From: Candidatus Woesebacteria bacterium
GTDB lineage: Bacteria; Patescibacteriota; Microgenomatia; UBA8517
Direction: 5' to 3'
NCBI GenBank assembly: GCA_030699485.1
Contig: JAUYMM010000046.1
Location: forward strand, 1-9,378
Length of the DNA: 9,378 bases
Position numbers and translations under genes: made by a program. Under the pieces are notes generated by a model. The model was given only the letters and a program-made list of their open reading frames with translations, had not been told where the DNA came from and ran no database searches. How positions within the stretch are numbered: the first letter of the stretch is position 1; every line of letters begins with the position of its first letter. This document shows, one piece after another, positions 1-4,913 of the stretch.

Positions 1-585
1 GAGCTGGCTAAATCAAAACTTGGAGTTTTTACATTTTCATTATCTGATCCAAAAGTTTTAGTTGGACTATTTATTGGTGGATCTTTGCCTTACATGTTTG
101 GAGCCTTAGCTATGGAGGCTGTTGGAAAAGCCGCCAAATCAATCGTTGAAGAAATTAGAAGACAGTTTAGAGAAATTCCCGGAATAATGACTGGAAAAGC
201 AAAACCTGAATATGGTAAGGCGGTTGATATTGTTACCAGATCAGCGTTAAAAGAAATGATTGTACCTGCAATTTTACCGGTTATTGCTCCAATTTTAGTT
301 GGGTTTTTGTTAGGTGCACAAGCTCTTGGAGGTTTATTGGTAGGAACCATCGTAACCGGACTTTTTGTAGGTATTTCAATGACAACCGGTGGAGCTGCTT
401 GGGATAATGCTAAAAAATATATTGAAGCGGGTAATTTTGGAGGGAAGGGAAGCGAAACTCATAAAGCGGCGGTAACGGGGGATACTGTAGGAGATCCTTA
501 CAAAGACACAGCAGGCCCTGCAATTAACCCAATGATTAAAATAATAAACATTGTTGCTCTTCTAATTGCTCCGTTTCTGATTTAA
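1..585 (+). CDS. hppA: Membrane-bound ion-translocating pyrophosphatase, C-terminal part (5' cut by window edge)
   Basis: The frame is open from base 1, so the gene begins upstream; 194 residues are visible, roughly the last quarter to third of a family that usually has 650-750. The enzyme hydrolyses pyrophosphate and pumps H+ or Na+ across the cytoplasmic membrane. The visible part has hydrophobic helices (around residues 18-35, 84-100, 102-124 and 178-194), the cytoplasmic loop with GGAAWDNAKKYIE, and the signature GDTVGDPYKDTAGPAINP, whose Asp and Lys residues help bind Mg-pyrophosphate in this family. The protein ends in a hydrophobic tail (INIVALLIAPFLI), as family members do. The motif that separates K+-dependent from K+-independent enzymes lies upstream of the window, so that subtype and the pumped ion cannot be called. 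The last 50 bases overlap the 3' end of the opposing exonuclease gene. Confidence 0.97.
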   Translation, partial: ELAKSKLGVFTFSLSDPKVLVGLFIGGSLPYMFGALAMEAVGKAAKSIVEEIRRQFREIPGIMTGKAKPEYGKAVDIVTRSALKEMIVPAILPVIAPILVGFLLGAQALGGLLVGTIVTGLFVGISMTTGGAAWDNAKKYIEAGNFGGKGSETHKAAVTGDTVGDPYKDTAGPAINPMIKIINIVALLIAPFLI

Positions 586-1108
586 TTTTTGGATAGCTAA
601 AATCAACATCAATTGTTTTTGTATCATTCCAATAATCTTTAAAACGAAGTTTCTTATTTTTAAGTCCATAGTCATAAATTTCTTTAGTTAATCTTACATC
701 TTCCTCACAGTAAAATTTAAGTTTTTTTAGTGATTCTTCGTCTCTTTTCTGCCAATAGATAATTGCGTTTAAAGAAACTCTTTTACCATTAATTTCTTTT
801 ACATGTTCTAAAATGTCAAGATGAGGGAGTTTCGTAAGTTCTACCGGTAAATATGGTTTTAAACACGGTACGTCAAAATGTTTAGAGTTAAATCCAATTA
901 GTCTATCTGCATTTTTAAAAATTTCCCATGATTTTGAAACTTCATCTTCAAAAAAAGAAATCATTTCTCCTTTAATTTCTTTATAATCTTTATCTATTGT
1001 GCGAACATAAAGTGAAAGAATAGACACACCCAAGTTTGCAGGATCAGACCCTGCAATTTCATCAAAAAACTTTTGTGTTTCTATGTCAAAAACTACCTCT
1101 TGGTACAT
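536..1108 (-). CDS. DEDDy-type 3'-5' exonuclease, RNase H-like fold (YprB/RNase_H_2-like)
   Basis: A predicted single-domain 3'-5' exonuclease of 190 aa. Counting from the chosen ATG, Exo I is VVFDIET (D8, E10), Exo II is IGFNSKHFDVPCL (N74, D79) and Exo III is FYCEEDVRLT (Y133, D137). These give the four acidic metal ligands and the catalytic Tyr of the DEDDy class. The tail 'TKEIYDYGLKNKKLRF' is typical of the YprB-like group. An upstream ATG at 1168 would add MVNYSGIKSNLNMVYNFMLH, but a good promoter (TTAAGA-17-TATAAT, 1149-1121) lies inside that extension, so I start at 1108, just before Exo I; the ATG at 1117 is also possible. Between SL (112-113) and the helix before Exo III the protein seems about 15-20 residues shorter than relatives as I remember them. 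Its last 16 codons run antisense to the hppA 3' end. The substrate is unknown: DNA repair and RNA processing are both possible. Confidence 0.85.
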   Translation of the reverse strand: MYQEVVFDIETQKFFDEIAGSDPANLGVSILSLYVRTIDKDYKEIKGEMISFFEDEVSKSWEIFKNADRLIGFNSKHFDVPCLKPYLPVELTKLPHLDILEHVKEINGKRVSLNAIIYWQKRDEESLKKLKFYCEEDVRLTKEIYDYGLKNKKLRFKDYWNDTKTIDVDFSYPKIKSETEQLEEQQCLLF

Positions 1109-1120
1109 ATGTAACATGAA

Positions 1121-1149
1121 ATTATACACCATATTTAAATTACTCTTAA
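1121..1149 (-). promoter_or_regulatory. Sigma70-type promoter for the exonuclease gene
   Basis: On the minus strand, TTAAGA (1149-1144, 4 of 6 to TTGACA), a 17-bp spacer and a perfect TATAAT (1126-1121). Transcription would start near 1114, leaving about 6 bases before the ATG at 1108. The element lies inside the longest open frame, which argues against the start at 1168. Confidence 0.6.
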
Positions 1150-1160
1150 TTCCCGAATAG

Positions 1161-1189
1161 TTGACCATTTTGATCGATTAAGATATACT
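1161..1189 (+). promoter_or_regulatory. Sigma70-type promoter for the cupin-kinase-radical SAM operon
   Basis: TTGACC (1161-1166, 5 of 6), a 17-bp spacer and TATACT (1184-1189, 5 of 6). The predicted start is near A1196, giving a leader of about 10 bases with no Shine-Dalgarno sequence before the ATG at 1206. It points away from the exonuclease promoter, with 11 bp between the two -35 boxes. Confidence 0.65.
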
Positions 1190-1205
1190 TCTCTTATCTT
1201 TACAA

Positions 1206-1595
1206 ATGGAAATAATTCGCAAGTCAAATGCAATTCACAAGGACAAACCTGATGGTACACAGGTTGATTACTATCTCCAGCACGAATATGAAATACATTA
1301 TAACACTATTCCACCTAATACGATCCAGGATTGGCATTCACATAATATTATAGAGGAAGTAATTTTTATACTCGATGGTCAACTTGAAATTATGTGGTTA
1401 AATAAAAAGGTTAAGAAAAAAGAAACTGTGAATGCAGGAGATATGATTAGAGTAGAAAATTCTGTTCATACTTTTGAGAATAACTCAGATAACACAGCGA
1501 CATTTATTGTTTTCAAGTTACTCCTTAATACTAAAGATAATTCTGTGCTTTTTAGAGAAGATAAAAATCTGCCCCAAAACAACAATAATGACTAA
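1206..1595 (+). CDS. Small single-domain cupin (cupin_2-like)
   Basis: A 129-aa protein with one beta-barrel cupin domain. Cupin motif 1 is WHSHNIIEEVIFILDGQLEI: metal ligands H44, H46 and E50 or E51, with G58 closing the turn. Motif 2 is AGDMIRVENSVHTFENN, which supplies H88, the fourth ligand, and N92/N93. The usual 2-His/Glu/His metal site is therefore complete. Such proteins are isomerases, epimerases, dioxygenases or simple small-molecule sensors, and the sequence does not choose among them. It is the first gene of a plus-strand operon, and its stop overlaps the kinase start by 8 bases, so the two are probably translationally coupled. Given the neighbours, a sugar- or sugar-phosphate-related role is a reasonable inference. 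The C-terminus is a short Asn-rich tail (PQNNNND) without motif. The start has no Shine-Dalgarno sequence; the ATG follows the predicted transcription start by about 10 bases. Confidence 0.88.
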   Translation: MEIIRKSNAIHKDKPDGTQVDYYLQHEYEIHYNTIPPNTIQDWHSHNIIEEVIFILDGQLEIMWLNKKVKKKETVNAGDMIRVENSVHTFENNSDNTATFIVFKLLLNTKDNSVLFREDKNLPQNNNND

Positions 1596-2586
1596 GGAAT
1601 CAATATCATCTGCTCCAGGGAGAGTTTGTTTTGCTGGCGAAGATATTGATTGGATAAGTGGTCCATCAATTCTATGTGCAGTTGACTTAAGAACTGAAGT
1701 GAAAGTCAAATCGAATAAAGATAATAGTTTTATCTTAACAACACAAGGGTCACTAAATTCCGAATTAAAGTTAGCTTCGGAAGAGATTGGTATTTATTCA
1801 CACAGTGTTTTAGATTTTACAAATGCAGCAATTAAGATTGTTAAGGATTTAAAAATCAAACTTAGTCCAATTGAGATATCAATTACAAGTACATTACCCG
1901 CAAAAGCAGGTCTAGGTAGTAGCGCAACTATTTTAGTTGCCAGTATATCCTCAATATCAAAATATTATGGATTAAATTTGGATATAGACACAGTTTGCTC
2001 TCTAGCATATAAAGCAGAATCAGAAGAATTAAAGACAGGTGCTGGTCAAATGGATATGTATTCATCTGGATTTGGAGGTCTTATCTACATTAATAGTTCA
2101 ACTATTCCACCTAAAGATATTGCGCGTTTTGTATTACCTGAAGATTTTGATATTGTTATAGCTGACACTTTAACACCAAGAAATACTTCAGATGTCATTA
2201 GAAAAAAAAGACTTCGTTATCAAACTAAAGAGCCAAAAATAATGAAGTATGTAGATACAACTGAGATTGCAATTCAAGAGATGAAAGAAGTATTAAGTAA
2301 TAATCCAATAAACATGGAAAGATTGGGAATTCTAATTAATAAATGTCACAACTCTCTTAGAGACCATATGTGTGTTTCTACATCTAATGTTGAAAATGGT
2401 ATTATTACTTCACTCAAAAATGGGGCTATTGGTGCTAAATTAACAGGTACAGGAATGGGTGGATGTTTCTTTGCTATTGTTCCCCATAATAAAACAGAAA
2501 GGTTAATCAACTCTCTAAAAGACATGCCATTAAAAGTTTATGTTACAAAACCATCAGGAAAAGGTTTAATTATTGATAATATTTAA
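1588..2586 (+). CDS. GHMP-family small-molecule kinase, probably a sugar kinase
   Basis: A 332-aa kinase of the galactokinase/homoserine/mevalonate/phosphomevalonate fold. All three GHMP motifs are present: motif 1, SAPGRVCFAGEDIDW (8-22); motif 2, the ATP-binding LPAKAGLGSSA (103-113); motif 3, GAKLTGTGMGGC (282-293). D156 in GAGQMDMYSS aligns with the catalytic Asp of galactokinase, and R12 with its conserved Arg. In motif 1, E18 and D21 match the sugar-contacting Glu and Asp of galactokinase GEHTDY, but the His is replaced by D19 and the Tyr by W22. This favours a sugar over mevalonate, with unknown identity. I start at ATG 1588 because the protein then begins just before motif 1, as in relatives; an earlier ATG at 1474 lies inside the cupin gene and would add 38 residues of antifamily sequence. 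The gene overlaps the cupin stop by 8 bases and ends 3 bases before the radical SAM gene. Confidence 0.9.
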   Translation: MTKESISSAPGRVCFAGEDIDWISGPSILCAVDLRTEVKVKSNKDNSFILTTQGSLNSELKLASEEIGIYSHSVLDFTNAAIKIVKDLKIKLSPIEISITSTLPAKAGLGSSATILVASISSISKYYGLNLDIDTVCSLAYKAESEELKTGAGQMDMYSSGFGGLIYINSSTIPPKDIARFVLPEDFDIVIADTLTPRNTSDVIRKKRLRYQTKEPKIMKYVDTTEIAIQEMKEVLSNNPINMERLGILINKCHNSLRDHMCVSTSNVENGIITSLKNGAIGAKLTGTGMGGCFFAIVPHNKTERLINSLKDMPLKVYVTKPSGKGLIIDNI

Positions 2587-2589
2587 TTT

Positions 2590-3720
2590 ATGTCAAACCA
2601 AGAAATTTTAAACTTTACAGATAAAATGTTACAACCTAATATTTTTCCAAGGATTGAAGAATACGTAGAAAAAAGAACAACATCGGGACCTTTGATCGTT
2701 GAGTTAGATCCTACATCAGCCTGCAATTTTCAATGCCCTGAATGTATTAGTGCAGATTTGTTAAACAAAGGGGGAATAAAGGATGAAAGATTAATGGAAT
2801 TAATCGGTGAATTTCATGAGGCAGGTGTTAAAGGAATTATTTTTATAGGCGGTGGTGAGCCTCTGGCACATAAATTAATGCCCGATCCAATTGTTAAAGC
2901 ACATAATTTAGGAATGTCTATTGGTTTAACTACAAACGGATCATTATTGAATAGATACTTAGAAGAAATTGCAAATTGTGTTCAATGGACCAGAGTATCT
3001 GTTGATGCAGGAACTCCTGAAATATTTTCAAAAATTCGACCTTCACATATCCCAAATGCTTTTTCAAAAGTAACATCAAATATTGAAGCTCTCGCAAAAA
3101 TAAAAAAGGGTATCTTGGGATATAGTTTTTTATTAATAGAGCGCCATGATCCCAATGGACAAATAGTTACAAATGTGCAAGAACTCTTTTGTGCCGCAAG
3201 GCTAGCAAAAAACTTAGGATGTGATTATTTTGAATTTAAGCCTGCCGTTGATATGCATCACAATTTAATACCTTTGTCTAATAATTTAAAACAAGAAATA
3301 ATAAGACAAAAGCCTCTTTTAGAAGCTCTGAAAACTGACAAATTTGAAGTTGTTTCTCCAAAATCTATTGATTATTTACTAACAAACAGTTCTTCAAACC
3401 AGCCTAAAACTTACCAAACTTGTCCAAGTTTGGAATTGAGAACTGTTGTTACATCTACTGGAATATATCCATGCCCGTACAAAAGAGGGTATGAAAATCA
3501 AAAAGTTGGTGGAATTGATGTCAATTTTAATGATTATTGGAAGTCAGATGAACGACAAAATAATACAAAGTCTGTAAATCCAAGCAAATCTTGTCTTTTT
3601 TACTGCATAAGACACGAGCAGAATTTACTTCTACATTTATTAGCAAACGGTCAGGAAGAGGGAATAAATCTATTGCCTTATATGATACAAACTCCACAAA
3701 CAGATGATGTTTTTATTTAA
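2590..3720 (+). CDS. Radical SAM enzyme with a SPASM/twitch-like C-terminal cluster domain
   Basis: A 376-aa radical S-adenosylmethionine enzyme. The 4Fe-4S/SAM site is CNFQCPEC (C45, C49, C52), followed by the SAM-amino-binding GGGEP (87-91) and TTNGSLL (114-120), in the order expected for the partial TIM barrel. The C-terminal part has a second set of cysteines: C278 in TCPSLE, C295 in GIYPCPYKRG, then C335 and C339 in SCLFYCIRHEQN. The 'C...vvtstGiyPCP...vGgi...dyW' pattern is the first half of a SPASM domain. With only four late Cys, one auxiliary Fe-S cluster (a twitch-like domain) is more likely than two. Enzymes of this group modify peptides, or oxidise or dehydrate aminocyclitols and nucleosides. 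No precursor-peptide gene is evident here, and the neighbouring sugar kinase makes a carbohydrate-type substrate more plausible (inference). It starts 3 bases after the kinase stop, without a Shine-Dalgarno sequence. Confidence 0.92.
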   Translation: MSNQEILNFTDKMLQPNIFPRIEEYVEKRTTSGPLIVELDPTSACNFQCPECISADLLNKGGIKDERLMELIGEFHEAGVKGIIFIGGGEPLAHKLMPDPIVKAHNLGMSIGLTTNGSLLNRYLEEIANCVQWTRVSVDAGTPEIFSKIRPSHIPNAFSKVTSNIEALAKIKKGILGYSFLLIERHDPNGQIVTNVQELFCAARLAKNLGCDYFEFKPAVDMHHNLIPLSNNLKQEIIRQKPLLEALKTDKFEVVSPKSIDYLLTNSSSNQPKTYQTCPSLELRTVVTSTGIYPCPYKRGYENQKVGGIDVNFNDYWKSDERQNNTKSVNPSKSCLFYCIRHEQNLLLHLLANGQEEGINLLPYMIQTPQTDDVFI

Positions 3721-3737
3721 TAATTAGAAAAATAAAC

Positions 3738-3748
3738 TATACTATAAA
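3738..3748 (+). promoter_or_regulatory. Possible -10 element just upstream of malic enzyme
   Basis: TATACT (3738-3743) runs into TATAAA (3743-3748), 4-9 bases before the ATG at 3753, in the 32-bp gap after the radical SAM gene. Transcription from it would be leaderless or nearly so, like other genes here. There is no good -35 at 16-18 bp, so it is weak evidence that malic enzyme and gyrA can be transcribed apart from the upstream trio. Confidence 0.35.
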
Positions 3749-3752
3749 TCAG

Positions 3753-4907
3753 ATGGACTCAATTACATACCACAAAAAATATAAAGGTAAAATTGGTACA
3801 GAGTTAAAATCTCCAATCAACAACAAATCTGATTTATCTCTTGCTTACACTCCAGGGGTGGCTGAAGTTAGTTTAGAACTTTTTAAAAAAAATAAAATGG
3901 CATCTGTTCTTTCTCTTAAATCAAATACAGTGGCTATAGTTTCAGATGGGTCAGCAGTTTTAGGACTTGGTAATATCGGTGCATATGGCGCAATCCCAGT
4001 TATGGAAGGGAAGGCTGCACTTTTTAAAAGGTTCGCTGGTGTTGATGCTTTTCCAATTTGTGTTAATACCCAAGACAACGATGAGATTATTAAATTGGTT
4101 AAAAATATAGCTCCTGTTTTTGGAGGAATAAATCTAGAAGATATAAAAGCACCAAGATGTTTTGAGATCGAACGAAGACTGATCAAAGACTTGGATATCC
4201 CAGTAATGCACGATGATCAACATGGGACTGCGGTTGTAGTACTCGCCGCATTAATTAATGCTTTAAAAGTAGTCAAAAAAGACAAAACAGTTAAAATTGT
4301 CATAAATGGTGCGGGCGCTGCAGGAACAGCAGTTTGTGATTTACTTTTAGAATATGGATTTAACAATATTGTAGTTTGTGATTCCAAAGGAGCAATTTCT
4401 AAAAAAAGAAAAGATCTAGATAATGAAAAGGTACGGTTAGCAAAGATTTCAAATAAAAATAATGAAATTGGTGATATACATCAAGTAATAAAAAATAAAG
4501 ATGTTTTTATTGGTGCTAGTAAAGGTGACTTGATTAATAAAAATGATATTTCAAATATGTCTAAAAATGCAATTGTTTTTGCAATGGCAAACCCAACACC
4601 TGAAATTATGCCAAACGAAGCAAAACTGGGTGGAGCGGTGATTGTTGCAACTGGAAGAAGTGACTTTGATAATCAAATAAATAACGTTCTAGCTTTCCCA
4701 GGAATTTTTAGGGGGGCTCTGGATAATAAAGTTAAAAAAATAACTAACAAAATGTTAATTCAAGCTGCCATAAATCTTTCAAAACTTGTTAAAATTCCGA
4801 CCGCCGAAAAAATAATCCCCAGTCCGTTTGATAAAAATGTGGTTAAAGCAGTATCTTCTGCAGTAAGCAATAGCTTGCCACTTTGTGGTAAAAAAATGTT
4901 AGAATAA
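3753..4907 (+). CDS. NAD(P)-dependent malic enzyme, short bacterial type
   Basis: It oxidatively decarboxylates malate to pyruvate and CO2 with reduction of NAD(P)+; the protein is cytoplasmic. The 384-aa length matches the short prokaryotic family. Visible N-terminal features are YTPGVA with catalytic Tyr32, DGSAVLGLGNIG (65-76), GKAALFKRFAGVDAFPI with catalytic Lys87, NLEDIKAP (128-134; metal ligands E129/D130) and HDDQHGTA (153-160; D154/D155). The Rossmann domain has NGAGAAG (185-191) and ends its second strand in CDSKG, where the Asp (210) is more typical of NAD than NADP binding, though this is not decisive. FAMANPTPEI (277-286) and GRSDFDNQINNVLAFPGIFRG (301-321) complete the family signature. 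No phosphotransacetylase-like extension is present. The gene follows the radical SAM gene by 32 bases and precedes gyrA by 6. In a reduced fermentative organism it would supply pyruvate and reducing power. Confidence 0.95.
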   Translation: MDSITYHKKYKGKIGTELKSPINNKSDLSLAYTPGVAEVSLELFKKNKMASVLSLKSNTVAIVSDGSAVLGLGNIGAYGAIPVMEGKAALFKRFAGVDAFPICVNTQDNDEIIKLVKNIAPVFGGINLEDIKAPRCFEIERRLIKDLDIPVMHDDQHGTAVVVLAALINALKVVKKDKTVKIVINGAGAAGTAVCDLLLEYGFNNIVVCDSKGAISKKRKDLDNEKVRLAKISNKNNEIGDIHQVIKNKDVFIGASKGDLINKNDISNMSKNAIVFAMANPTPEIMPNEAKLGGAVIVATGRSDFDNQINNVLAFPGIFRGALDNKVKKITNKMLIQAAINLSKLVKIPTAEKIIPSPFDKNVVKAVSSAVSNSLPLCGKKMLE

Positions 4908-4913
4908 ATAGGC

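Noticed and set aside
90..350. 86-codon minus-strand frame inside hppA
   Set aside because: Antisense to conserved pyrophosphatase helices, with no start context or family similarity that I can see.
1474..1587. N-terminal extension of the kinase from an upstream ATG
   Set aside because: It would lie inside the cupin gene in another frame, adds 38 residues before GHMP motif 1, and the ATG at 1588 overlapping the cupin stop is the natural coupled start.
3845..4186. 113-codon open frame on the minus strand
   Set aside because: It lies entirely antisense to the conserved catalytic part of malic enzyme; the protein has no recognisable motif and is Ser/Leu-rich as antisense frames usually are.
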